This document shows positions 1-7,612 of a stretch of DNA of 30,596 bases, piece by piece. The notes under the pieces were generated by a model, which saw only the letters and a list, made by a program, of their open reading frames with translations, was not told the DNA's origin and made no database searches. Position numbers and translations under genes: made by a program. Position 1 is the stretch's first letter. Each line of letters opens with the position of its first letter. Where the stretch lies: NCBI GenBank assembly GCA_017610225.1, contig JAFCCM010000022.1, positions 1 to 30,596 of the forward strand, given 5' to 3'. Source of the DNA: Candidatus Aenigmatarchaeota archaeon. Lineage in GTDB: Archaea > Aenigmatarchaeota > Aenigmatarchaeia > CG10238-14.

Positions 1-208
1 TATTTATAGAATTTGCTTGCTCTAGTCTTCTAACATCAGGATCTCCAGTCCTAAATTCATCAGCAGACAAAATTGCAATCGTAACCCTATCACCCCTTGC
101 GATATGTTTTAATAGCGTACCACCTATACCAACTTCAACATCATCAAAATGAGCGCCAGTCGCCAAGATTGATTTACTTTCTGTACCATAATTCTTCTGG
201 TCTAACAT
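1..208 (-). CDS. PIG-L/LmbE-family N-acetylglucosaminyl deacetylase, N-terminal part (cut by window edge)
   Basis: Sixty-nine codons are visible, with the C-terminal part outside the window. The N-terminus carries the PIG-L/LmbE zinc signature as AHFDDVEVGIGG at residues 19-30, with His20, Asp22 and Asp23 as the expected metal and catalytic residues. The family usually has Pro where this protein has Phe21. The family removes the N-acetyl group from amino sugars such as GlcNAc. The ATG at 208 is supported by AAGGAG eight bases upstream. It lies inside the 3' end of the preceding acetyltransferase gene (35-base overlap), so the two are translationally close. It is the last visible member of the sugar-modification operon. 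The family call is strong; the substrate is unknown. Confidence 0.85.
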   Translation of the reverse strand, partial: MLDQKNYGTESKSILATGAHFDDVEVGIGGTLLKHIARGDRVTIAILSADEFRTGDPDVRRLEQANSIN

Positions 209-746
209 CTCGTAATCTCCTTGCCGGGGTTCCTGCATATACTCCAAGAGGGTCAGTATCTTTATTCACAAACGAATTTGCTCCAATGATACAATCTTCT
301 GCTATTGTTATGCCACCCATAATAATTGAATTGTCTCCAAAATAACAACCTCGTTTTATCAAAAGAGGGGTTTCACTCTCATTTGCTGAATGGTCAAGGA
401 AAATTGTCTTGACACCTGCCGTGAAAAAACAATCATCCTCAACAATTACATTTCTAGCAATGATTGTTCTATATCTCATAATTACATGATTTCCAATGAT
501 ACAATTTCCAGAAGTTAAAACGTAACTATCAAAATAACAATCATTTCCTGAAATGGTTCCAGGTTTTAAAAGGACGTAATTACATACTTCAACATTATTA
601 CCAACTTTAACATCTTCCATGATTGTATTGAAGTTGCCCATAGTGAAGTCATCGCCGTATGCAAAATCATCGCTTATTACATTAAAATTTCCAATTTTGA
701 AATTTTCAGCTTGTTTAAAATCAACGCTTATATTAGTTTCATTCAT
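174..746 (-). CDS. left-handed beta-helix (hexapeptide repeat) acetyltransferase
   Basis: The 190-residue protein is built almost wholly of imperfect hexapeptide repeats (patterns such as IGNFNV, VGNNVE, IIGNHV, IIGANS), giving a left-handed beta-helix. The C-terminal GVYAGTPARRLRD is the usual closing segment of sugar O-acetyltransferases of the WbbJ/maltose-acetyltransferase type. A His in FLDHSAN near residue 117 is a candidate catalytic base. By family it would move an acetyl group from acetyl-CoA to a sugar. It lies between a GT-D-like gene and a PIG-L deacetylase gene, which supports a glycan role. A GAGG site eight bases upstream supports the ATG at 746. Confidence 0.8.
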   Translation of the reverse strand: MNETNISVDFKQAENFKIGNFNVISDDFAYGDDFTMGNFNTIMEDVKVGNNVEVCNYVLLKPGTISGNDCYFDSYVLTSGNCIIGNHVIMRYRTIIARNVIVEDDCFFTAGVKTIFLDHSANESETPLLIKRGCYFGDNSIIMGGITIAEDCIIGANSFVNKDTDPLGVYAGTPARRLRDVRPEELWYRK

Positions 747-757
747 AATGTTCGCCT

Positions 758-1546
758 CTATTTTATTTTTGTTCTTAAAGTATTAAAAAAATCAGTAGAA
801 CATTTTTCGACTTCTTTTTTATTTCCTTTTTTACCAAACCCACTCCATTTATTTACAGATGGTTTACCGGGAGAAAATGGATTGACGATAATAGCAACAA
901 CGTTACCCAAATCTATTAAATTTGAATTACAGTTGTTGATCAAATCAGCAATTAATATTTTAGAAAGAGGACCGCAAGCAAATATAATATTTTTAAAATT
1001 ACCACAAATAGAAATAAGATCTTTGCTTATAACTTTGTATTCGCCGGCAGCATTGTCTAGTGGTGTTTCATAAACTTCTACTTGCTTCATCTTTTCAAAT
1101 GCGTATTCTGTAGCATCTTTATGACCAGTAACTACCAATGTTTTATCAAGAAAAAAGTTAGTTATAAAATCACTATTATTTCTTAACAAATCTATCATTC
1201 TCCACTGACCTTGACCATATAAAGGATGATCTGTAATGCTAATAATATACCTTGCAAGCATATCAGCAAATTTCATGTTTTCAGTTTCATTCAAATTTGT
1301 TGGAGTTGCCTTTTGTTTTGCTGGAAAACAAATGAGTTGCCCCTTTGCCTGTACAGCATAGTTTAATAATTTTATTAATGATTCAGTAACATATTGTTTT
1401 GCAACACGTTTTCCTTCGCCTCTTAAAATAAAATATTCCCCATCACCATATCTGGAAACAACAATCCTCTTGCCTTCTGAATGTAGTTTCTTAAGATAAC
1501 CATATGTGGGATGTTTTGGCATAAATTCAAAAATTCGTTTATTCAT
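758..1546 (-). CDS. GT-D fold glycosyltransferase-like protein (DUF1792 type)
   Basis: The 262-residue protein has VVSRYGDGEYFI near residues 29-40. This matches the signature RFGDGE of the GT-D/DUF1792 glycosyltransferases, whose D-x-E pair binds the metal of the sugar nucleotide. A Rossmann-like segment (TLVVTGHKDA) and a later IIFACGPLSKIL strand-loop-helix also fit the family, which often ends with an ACGP-type loop. It would transfer a hexose from UDP-sugar to a glycan or glycoprotein acceptor; the acceptor cannot be read from sequence. AAGGAG lies five bases before the ATG. A second, more divergent member is at 3062-3874. Confidence 0.7.
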   Translation of the reverse strand: MNKRIFEFMPKHPTYGYLKKLHSEGKRIVVSRYGDGEYFILRGEGKRVAKQYVTESLIKLLNYAVQAKGQLICFPAKQKATPTNLNETENMKFADMLARYIISITDHPLYGQGQWRMIDLLRNNSDFITNFFLDKTLVVTGHKDATEYAFEKMKQVEVYETPLDNAAGEYKVISKDLISICGNFKNIIFACGPLSKILIADLINNCNSNLIDLGNVVAIIVNPFSPGKPSVNKWSGFGKKGNKKEVEKCSTDFFNTLRTKIK

Positions 1547-1558
1547 CTCAGCTCCTTT

Positions 1559-2332
1559 TTATCTAAGTGTTTCATCATATGGTTTAATATATTTAGCAGG
1601 AGTACCAACATAAATTCCTGGTTCAATCAAATCATTCAACACTACTGAACCAGCTCCAACTATTACTTTATCTCCAATTTTAACATTACTTTTTGTTATG
1701 ACTCCCTGCCAAAGATAACAATTATCTCCTATTTCAGTTCCACCTCCTAATAAAACTCCTGGTGCTAAAAATGTTCGTTTCCCAATAATGCAATTATGAC
1801 CAACATTACATTTAACACAAACTTTACTTCCCTCGCCAATAATTGTTGAGGTCATTCCAGCTCTATGAACAATTGAAAGTGCCTCAACGTCTACATTATC
1901 TTCAACGATAATATTCCCCATATGTTTCAAATTTAATTTACTCCCATCAGGGCAAGTGCAATATGTATTTCCATGAACTCCAAAAATAACAGATTCATGA
2001 ATATTTACATTATCTCCAATGATATTCTCTTTGGGGTCTTTATCTTTATTAACCATGTTATGAATATAAGTAAACACATATTCAATACTATCTCCTTCTT
2101 CCAAAACATGCACATTTATATTTTTTGGTAATTCATTCATCAATCGTCTAGTCATATCATAAGGAACAATGACAGATATATCTTTATCAATGTTCTTTAA
2201 TCGAGACAGATATCCAACACTTCTAGCAAATGTTAAACTCTCATCTGCTGGTTCTAAAATTGAACATGTATTGCTTAATTCCAGAGCATCTTCTAATATT
2301 TCACTATATTTTTCTTCAACTGTGTATATCAT
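1559..2332 (-). CDS. LpxD-like N-acyltransferase with left-handed beta-helix
   Basis: The first ~100 residues form an alpha/beta domain. The rest is a hexapeptide-repeat helix with VHRAGMTST, VGHNCIIG and LLGGGTEIGDNC, closing with GIYVGTPAKYIKP. The two-domain plan and the His in the VGHNC turn resemble LpxD and related sugar N-acyltransferases, which put an acyl group on the amine of an amino sugar. I place the start at the second Met, at 2332: GGGTGA lies five bases upstream and its ATGA overlaps the stop of the preceding gene. An upstream in-frame ATG at 2344 has no ribosome site. With the PIG-L deacetylase downstream it could form a deacetylate-then-reacylate pair (inference). Confidence 0.72.
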   Translation of the reverse strand: MIYTVEEKYSEILEDALELSNTCSILEPADESLTFARSVGYLSRLKNIDKDISVIVPYDMTRRLMNELPKNINVHVLEEGDSIEYVFTYIHNMVNKDKDPKENIIGDNVNIHESVIFGVHGNTYCTCPDGSKLNLKHMGNIIVEDNVDVEALSIVHRAGMTSTIIGEGSKVCVKCNVGHNCIIGKRTFLAPGVLLGGGTEIGDNCYLWQGVITKSNVKIGDKVIVGAGSVVLNDLIEPGIYVGTPAKYIKPYDETLR

Positions 2333-3078
2333 TTTTTCACCCATTCAACAAAAGTTCTACCTCTTGGTTTATCAATTTTCATTTTATTTTTCCATTTCTG
2401 TCCTTTTCTTCCATCAATCATACGAGGTGCTCCTGGTTTAGTATATAATCCATATTTCCATTTTTTAATTAATGGTCGCATAAACGATTGGGAATACCTA
2501 AATTGTTTTTCAGGATTTATATCAGCTATCATTCGTTTAGCGGCTTCATGAACAAATTCACTTTTTATCAATATTGGGTTTAACCCAAATTGTTTTTTCC
2601 AATCGCTTGCAATATAAAATCCTTCTGGTTTATATGTCCACCTACATGCAAACGTATGAAATTGTTTCTTATTTGGTGTTGATGCCTTATATAATCTCAA
2701 GCTTGATAACTCTTTATATTTTTTCAAAATTGAAATCATATGATCAACATCAATGTCATATAAAATATTTACATCGTCTTCCCAATGAAATACATATGGT
2801 GCCTTAACTTGAGACCATGTCCATTTTACAGCACTTGGAAACCACGCTTTTTCAGGCATATTACAAACAACATTTTTAAAGCTTTTCTCTGCCACTTTCA
2901 AAACTTTTTTTGCATCGACTTTTGCCCCAACTGGATCTATATTAATGATTAATCGGTATCTGTCATCTTCACCTTTGACAACATGTTCATTTATTTTAGC
3001 AAGTGTCTCGGCTAATATTTTTGGTCTTAAAACAGCAGTCATTGTAATATCAATTTTATATTTAGATGTATTTGTCAT
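2329..3078 (-). CDS. GT-A fold glycosyltransferase, GT2-like
   Basis: The protein opens with DITMTAVLRPKILAETLAKI, the first strand and helix of a GT-A domain with the Arg-Pro turn common in GT2-like enzymes. YVFHWEDDVNIL near residues 95-106 supplies the acidic DXD-like metal motif. The C-terminal half is rich in Lys, Arg and Trp and may bind an acceptor. The start is set at 3078 because AAGGA sits seven bases upstream. The longer frame from 3093 would place its own start on top of that site. It overlaps the neighbouring genes at both ends, so it belongs to the glycan operon. Donor and acceptor are unknown. Confidence 0.7.
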   Translation of the reverse strand: MTNTSKYKIDITMTAVLRPKILAETLAKINEHVVKGEDDRYRLIINIDPVGAKVDAKKVLKVAEKSFKNVVCNMPEKAWFPSAVKWTWSQVKAPYVFHWEDDVNILYDIDVDHMISILKKYKELSSLRLYKASTPNKKQFHTFACRWTYKPEGFYIASDWKKQFGLNPILIKSEFVHEAAKRMIADINPEKQFRYSQSFMRPLIKKWKYGLYTKPGAPRMIDGRKGQKWKNKMKIDKPRGRTFVEWVKK

Positions 3079-3874
3079 ATTTTTTTCCTTCATCCGTTAA
3101 AACTAACTCGTATTTATTATTTAATGATGTATTTACAAATAAATGAAATCGTGGATGTATATATCCAGTTAACCAGTATTCAATAACAAATCCAATATCT
3201 AAACATCTTCCACCACATTCTTTTATAACTCCACTATAAATTCGACCCAATTCTCCTGCTGCAACCAACCAAAAATCATAATCAGTTGCAGTTGAGTTTA
3301 TTATTTCAATGGTCTTATCAAATGAATTTTTATATTGATTCTTCCATTGCCCTACAATTTTAACAATATCTAATTCTGGAAATATCTTACCAATCTCAGG
3401 TTTTGCAGTTATGCAACATACCTTTCTATTTTTCATAACATCAAATAAATTTTGTTTACCAGGTCTATTAAGAATCATTAAACAATTAGATTCTGGATTA
3501 CAATAGTTTTCATTGTCAAATTCTGAACATGAATATAAAGTTTTCCAGTCTCTCATTTTATCATCAGTTTCTTGATTGATTGGTTTGCCTGGTTTTTTAA
3601 TTCGTGGCCAAAACTCTCCATTATAATATACTTCTGGAGTATCAATAAAATCAGCTTGCCGTGCATAGTATCCCCATAACTCAAATATTTGAATTAGATT
3701 TCGTCGTGGCATGCCTTCCTTTTCTATAATAGTTGCTAATTGCCGCACATCATTATACAATAATGAGTGCATAAATTTTATACCCCCATCACCAAACCTA
3801 ATGTGTGAAAAAGGAAGTTTATGTTTAATACAATTTTCTAGTTTATTAAAAATATCTTCAATTTTATATATCAT
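3062..3874 (-). CDS. divergent GT-D/DUF1792-like protein with altered metal motif
   Basis: The 270-residue protein contains FSHIRFGDGGIKF near residues 22-34. This resembles the GT-D signature RFGDGE, but the last acidic residue is replaced by Gly. A later segment (DYDFWLVAAGELGRIYSGVIKECGGRCLDIG, read in parts) matches the AxG-loop and LDIG strand that close GT-D domains. The loss of the metal-binding Glu suggests either a changed metal site or a non-catalytic partner of the other GT-D-like protein (758-1546). Ribosome-site support is weak: AGAAG is 13 bases upstream. Neighbours are a GT4 and a GT2 gene. Assignment is by motif only. Confidence 0.55.
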   Translation of the reverse strand: MIYKIEDIFNKLENCIKHKLPFSHIRFGDGGIKFMHSLLYNDVRQLATIIEKEGMPRRNLIQIFELWGYYARQADFIDTPEVYYNGEFWPRIKKPGKPINQETDDKMRDWKTLYSCSEFDNENYCNPESNCLMILNRPGKQNLFDVMKNRKVCCITAKPEIGKIFPELDIVKIVGQWKNQYKNSFDKTIEIINSTATDYDFWLVAAGELGRIYSGVIKECGGRCLDIGFVIEYWLTGYIHPRFHLFVNTSLNNKYELVLTDEGKKYDKYI

Positions 3875-3875
3875 A

Positions 3876-4877
3876 TTATTTTTTTATCTTCTCAAATAAC
3901 TCAATCAACCTCCCCATATTATTTATTCGATTTCCTATTTCCAAAATTCTTTGTCGAGCATTTCTTCCTAATTTTTCTCTTAGTTGTTTATCAAGAACAA
4001 GTTTCTCAACTCCTTTGATAAAACTAGAAATATCATTATTCGTAACGATACCTGTTTGGTTGTTTATTAAATAGTCAATGGTTCCAGACATTTCTGCATG
4101 TGTTCCAACAACTGGGCATTCAGTAATCATTGCCTCTGCTGGTGGCATGTGAAGTCCTTCTAACATTGATGGTGACAACCAAATATCAACACGATTATAT
4201 AATTCGTTTTTTTCTTTGGGTTTTGGATTTCTAATGTATTTATCAACTACAGACGATGATGGTATTTTATCCATACCAAACATCCATAATTCAATTTTAT
4301 AACCGTAGGTTCGCTTTAATGCTTCTACAGTTTGGATTATCCATGCAGTTCGTTTAGTGTTTATATGTTTGCCTTGATGATTCAAACCTCCGATTACCAC
4401 AGTGTCACTTTGCCCTCTGATATGTTTTGGTTTTAATATATCAAAATCATAACCAGGTCTAATCAAATATGAATCATGGCCATGAGACTGTAATTTATTT
4501 TGAAGACATTTTCCATTAACTAGTTTAACAGTTGGTGCCTTTAAAATTTTATTGATGATAGTTTGCTCGGGGGTTTGCCATAATTCCCAACCACGAATCC
4601 AATGACATTTAATTCCTGCAGTTGCAGGTGAAGCAACAGTTGTATCAACTGATTTATAACCAGTTGCAATAATAAAATCAGCATGAGGTAAATTTTCCAT
4701 TCTACGAATCACACGATGTTTTGCTTTCAATGGAGTCCACCTATGTTGATTTTTTCCTCCATCAACAAAAATAACATCATGCCCCAAATCAACTAAAGCA
4801 TTCCCAGATTTAACAAGTGTAGATGATCCTCCATTATTACCAAGACCAACTCTTCTCAAATCAAAGATTATTTTCAT
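3876..4877 (-). CDS. GT4 family (GT-B fold) glycosyltransferase
   Basis: The protein has a two-Rossmann GT-B plan. The N-terminal domain starts MKIIFDLRRVGLGNNGGSS, with a Gly-rich donor/acceptor loop. The C-terminal domain carries SPSMLEGLHMPPAEAMITEC, which holds the E-x7-E signature of GT4 enzymes (Glu of LEG and Glu of PAE). Such enzymes are retaining and use a nucleotide sugar. The start is set at the internal Met at 4877: GGAAGGGG lies upstream of it, and the longer frame from 4913 adds 12 residues not typical of the family. It overlaps the preceding gene by 17 bases. Confidence 0.85.
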   Translation of the reverse strand: MKIIFDLRRVGLGNNGGSSTLVKSGNALVDLGHDVIFVDGGKNQHRWTPLKAKHRVIRRMENLPHADFIIATGYKSVDTTVASPATAGIKCHWIRGWELWQTPEQTIINKILKAPTVKLVNGKCLQNKLQSHGHDSYLIRPGYDFDILKPKHIRGQSDTVVIGGLNHQGKHINTKRTAWIIQTVEALKRTYGYKIELWMFGMDKIPSSSVVDKYIRNPKPKEKNELYNRVDIWLSPSMLEGLHMPPAEAMITECPVVGTHAEMSGTIDYLINNQTGIVTNNDISSFIKGVEKLVLDKQLREKLGRNARQRILEIGNRINNMGRLIELFEKIKK

Positions 4878-5637
4878 ATATGTCAACCCCTTCCATAATA
4901 TTTGAACAATCAATAATAGGTGTATTTAATGGATTCAATAAAAACGTTTGATCAGTTGTTAAATCTCGAGATGGATAAATCAATGTGGTTTTTAATAATA
5001 TTGCTAGTTTGCCAACATCTGATTCTAAATTAGATATTACAAACTTTGATTTTCTTAGTAGCCGTATTAAACACCCATAGTAGGTTATTTTCATATCTTG
5101 TGATGTTGATTTAATCTTCTTTTTGAGATCCTCAATTTTAACAACATCGTATTTTTCTGTTTCATAACTATATCCTTCATCCACAACTATTACTTCTTTC
5201 CCTTTAATCATAATATTAATTAACTTTATGTTTAATTTTCTAGGAGCAAAACTATAATCCATTTTATTCCTTGGAAATTGCCATTTTATTCTATACCTAA
5301 GAGATGAAAAATCAGGAACGAAAGTTTCTATAATTTTATATTTTTTCTTATAACTTATTCTTAATACATTACATACTTGTTTAGCAAGAGCAGCATCAAA
5401 CCCCAACATCTTGAACCCTTCTTGTTTATAACTATCATCATTTGTAATATTTAACGGAACAAGAACATCAGCGTATTGTCCATAAAAATCAAATCTCTCT
5501 GGTCGTGTCATAACAACCGTTTGTATTTTAGGGTTCATCTTTTTTAAATGAATCACATAAGGTGCAAATCTAAAATACTCCCACCCCACTTCACCAAAAA
5601 ACGGACCAAACAAATATGCTTTAGGTTTACTAGGCAT
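4861..5637 (-). CDS. GT9-related glycosyltransferase-like protein (GPF-GE-RFAP family, shortened copy)
   Basis: The first 65 residues closely match the protein encoded at 5850-6779. Both share GPFFGEVGWEYFRFAP or a close variant, then TRPERFDFYGQYADVLVPL or a close variant. The second half is shorter and diverged, but keeps a helix-strand segment (IRLLRKSKFVISNLESDVGKL) like the donor-binding end of GT9 heptosyltransferases. I infer a GT-B fold and a paralogue that has lost part of the second domain. A transferase role is likely but unproven. The start at 5637 has only a weak, very close AGGCG site, so translation probably depends on coupling to the 75-residue gene it overlaps by eight bases. 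Confidence 0.5.
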   Translation of the reverse strand: MPSKPKAYLFGPFFGEVGWEYFRFAPYVIHLKKMNPKIQTVVMTRPERFDFYGQYADVLVPLNITNDDSYKQEGFKMLGFDAALAKQVCNVLRISYKKKYKIIETFVPDFSSLRYRIKWQFPRNKMDYSFAPRKLNIKLINIMIKGKEVIVVDEGYSYETEKYDVVKIEDLKKKIKSTSQDMKITYYGCLIRLLRKSKFVISNLESDVGKLAILLKTTLIYPSRDLTTDQTFLLNPLNTPIIDCSNIMEGVDIYENNL

Positions 5638-5857
5638 CGCCTACTTGTTTTGGTTCATTTGCCTGTTTTAATGCAAGTTTTAAGTCAGTATTTTCTTTAT
5701 CAAGCTTTGTTACCTCAATCAATAAACCATCAATAATATTATTTACTTGCATTAAATTAATTGATCCACCATATGACCCTGCATAGTTATATTCAATTAA
5801 TTGACGTTTTATAGCTTCGATTTCTCTTTTGTTTGTTTCAAACCAAATATTAGCCAT
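5630..5857 (-). CDS. small coiled-coil protein of unknown function
   Basis: A 75-residue protein I do not recognise. It is mostly helical by appearance, with a C-terminal heptad-like stretch (IIDGLLIEVTKLDKENTDLK) that suggests a short coiled coil. It sits between the two GPF-GE-RFAP paralogues and overlaps each by eight bases. AAAGGAG is ten bases upstream of its ATG. Its place suggests it is co-made with the paralogues, perhaps as a small partner, but that is only context. Confidence 0.6.
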   Translation of the reverse strand: MANIWFETNKREIEAIKRQLIEYNYAGSYGGSINLMQVNNIIDGLLIEVTKLDKENTDLKLALKQANEPKQVGDA

Positions 5858-6779
5858 TTTTCTTTTTCTCCTTTTTCTGTTTTAATAACTTTCTGAGATG
5901 TTTCAAAATAAATTTAGGTTCAATATTATATGCTTTATTCTCAAAAAATGTAATTGGCGTGTTTTTTATATTATATGTCTTTGTGTGTAATCTTTTCTGA
6001 CATCCAAATTCTAATACATCTACATTATGTAACAGTGATATATTTGGTATAGCACTTTGTGATCCAAATGTAAAAAATGCATTTTCTAAAATAACCAACA
6101 ACACCCCCACTAATGATGAAGTTTCTCCTACAGTTATATCATTCATATCCAAGAATCTTGATTTTTTATCTGGTATATATTCACCTTCCTTTCCACATAG
6201 TATAAAATTATATTGTTCTATCAAATCATCTTGATTAGAAAGTAAATCATAAAACTGATCCCATCTTCCCCAATTTCGTTTAAACCCTTGTCTGTGTCTC
6301 GACCCCAAAACTACAAGAGGTTTTCCATCTTTAGGAAGATATGCATTAACTAAATCATAATTCTCCTGACGTGGTGAATATTTATGAATCATTTCATGCA
6401 CATTGAATTGATTTTTATTTGTAAACTGAGGTCTCTTAACATTAGGATATATATGTTTTATTATTTGATATCTCTCTTTATATTTGTTTTTAAATTGATT
6501 TACAAGTTTATCGTAGTTGGGTGGCTTTAATCCAATTAATCTAAAACATTCAGGTTTACGATTTTCATAATCCCCAGTCACTCTTAATGGTACAAGAATA
6601 TCTGCATATTTTCCATACAGATCAAATCGTTCAGGTCTTGTTAATATAATATATTTTATATCTTTCCCTCTATATTGTTTTTGAATCATATAAGGCAGTA
6701 ATGGAGCAAATCTCCCAGCTTCCCAATAAAATTCCCCAACAAAGGGACCCATTAAAACTGCTTTTTGTTTTGCACTCAT
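5850..6779 (-). CDS. GT9-related glycosyltransferase-like protein (GPF-GE-RFAP family, full-length copy)
   Basis: The N-terminal domain carries MGPFVGEFYWEAGRFAP and ILTRPERFDLYGKYADILVPL. The C-terminal domain reads VVLGSRHRQGFKRNWGRW, then VGETSSLVGVLLVILENA and FTFGSQSAIPNISLLHNV. This order (beta strand with Arg/His, then a helix, then a Ser-rich loop before a hydrophobic helix) mirrors the donor site of GT9 heptosyltransferases, where the loop is usually DSGPMHLA. I infer a GT-B transferase. The ATG at 6779 is preferred over an upstream TTG because GGA lies about nine bases upstream and the ATG directly follows the previous stop. The tail is very Lys-rich. Confidence 0.6.
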   Translation of the reverse strand: MSAKQKAVLMGPFVGEFYWEAGRFAPLLPYMIQKQYRGKDIKYIILTRPERFDLYGKYADILVPLRVTGDYENRKPECFRLIGLKPPNYDKLVNQFKNKYKERYQIIKHIYPNVKRPQFTNKNQFNVHEMIHKYSPRQENYDLVNAYLPKDGKPLVVLGSRHRQGFKRNWGRWDQFYDLLSNQDDLIEQYNFILCGKEGEYIPDKKSRFLDMNDITVGETSSLVGVLLVILENAFFTFGSQSAIPNISLLHNVDVLEFGCQKRLHTKTYNIKNTPITFFENKAYNIEPKFILKHLRKLLKQKKEKKKNG

Positions 6780-6781
6780 AA

Positions 6782-7612
6782 TTACCAATCCGATGTTAAT
6801 TGTTGATTATTTTGTATTTTATTAAAAAATGTATCAAAGTCCATACTCCTGATTTCATCATCGCCTTTTTTGAAGGTAATTTTACTAAGATCTTTAGTAC
6901 GTGATCCTTGTCTTGTTAAAACATTACAAATAGATCCTGCCATCATCCCGCAATGTATTCCTAGCTTTTTATCAAGACCCATTATATATGGTTTTGCAAA
7001 AGATACCTTTGCTAATAATTGCCAATATAATTGATCGTGTTTTTTGTTTTGACCAACTAATTGATTTAGTGGTAACAATCCAACATCAGTAAAAAAGTTA
7101 GGTCGAACGCTCCATAATCCAGAACCTCCTAACACACCTGCTCGTCCCATTAAATCTTCTGCGATTGGATGTTCTTCGATTTTAGATTTTATTCCACCAG
7201 GCAACTGCCCAATTACTTTAATATAATCTAATCTTTTTTTCTTTAGATAATTCCAACCTCTTTGTAAATATTTATCCCATCCTGGCGTTACTATAATATC
7301 ATTATCAAGCATTACTAAAAATGAATATTCTTTCTTTTTAGGATCTTGCTCATGTTGTAGTCCAAACATATTACACGATGTTGCTTTACTAAATGCATTA
7401 AATGTAGATTCATCTGTATTAAATGTAACTTGTGTTACCAAACCTTTTGAATAAAGCTTATGAAAATATCTAAAGTGTTCATCTAAAAGAAAATTTGTTT
7501 GATTATCATATACATAAATTTGGTATGGTGATGTTGTATGTCTTTTTATTGCCTCAAGACATTTAACTGTTATACCAAATCTATTCCTAACACTCAAAAA
7601 AATTTTAATCAT
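6782..7612 (-). CDS. GT2 family glycosyltransferase
   Basis: The 276-residue protein begins MIKIFLSVRNRFGITVKCLE, the first strand and helix of a GT-A domain. It carries SFLVMLDNDIIVTPGWD near residues 96-112, where DND is the metal-binding DXD motif. The segment GGSGLWSVRPNFFTDVG resembles the acceptor-loop region seen in GT2 enzymes. The catalytic base would be an Asp or Glu in the second half; KKHDQLYW is a candidate. It overlaps the GT9 gene by eight bases, with GAGGAG upstream, so the two are coupled. The specific sugar is unknown. Confidence 0.78.
   Translation of the reverse strand: MIKIFLSVRNRFGITVKCLEAIKRHTTSPYQIYVYDNQTNFLLDEHFRYFHKLYSKGLVTQVTFNTDESTFNAFSKATSCNMFGLQHEQDPKKKEYSFLVMLDNDIIVTPGWDKYLQRGWNYLKKKRLDYIKVIGQLPGGIKSKIEEHPIAEDLMGRAGVLGGSGLWSVRPNFFTDVGLLPLNQLVGQNKKHDQLYWQLLAKVSFAKPYIMGLDKKLGIHCGMMAGSICNVLTRQGSRTKDLSKITFKKGDDEIRSMDFDTFFNKIQNNQQLTSDW

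Noticed and set aside
760..776. A GAACA-A-rich stretch before the acetyltransferase gene (minus strand) like the promoter motif
   Set aside because: It lies within the coding end of the preceding gene, ends only 13 bases before the ATG and lacks a clear TATA part. It was left out as chance similarity.
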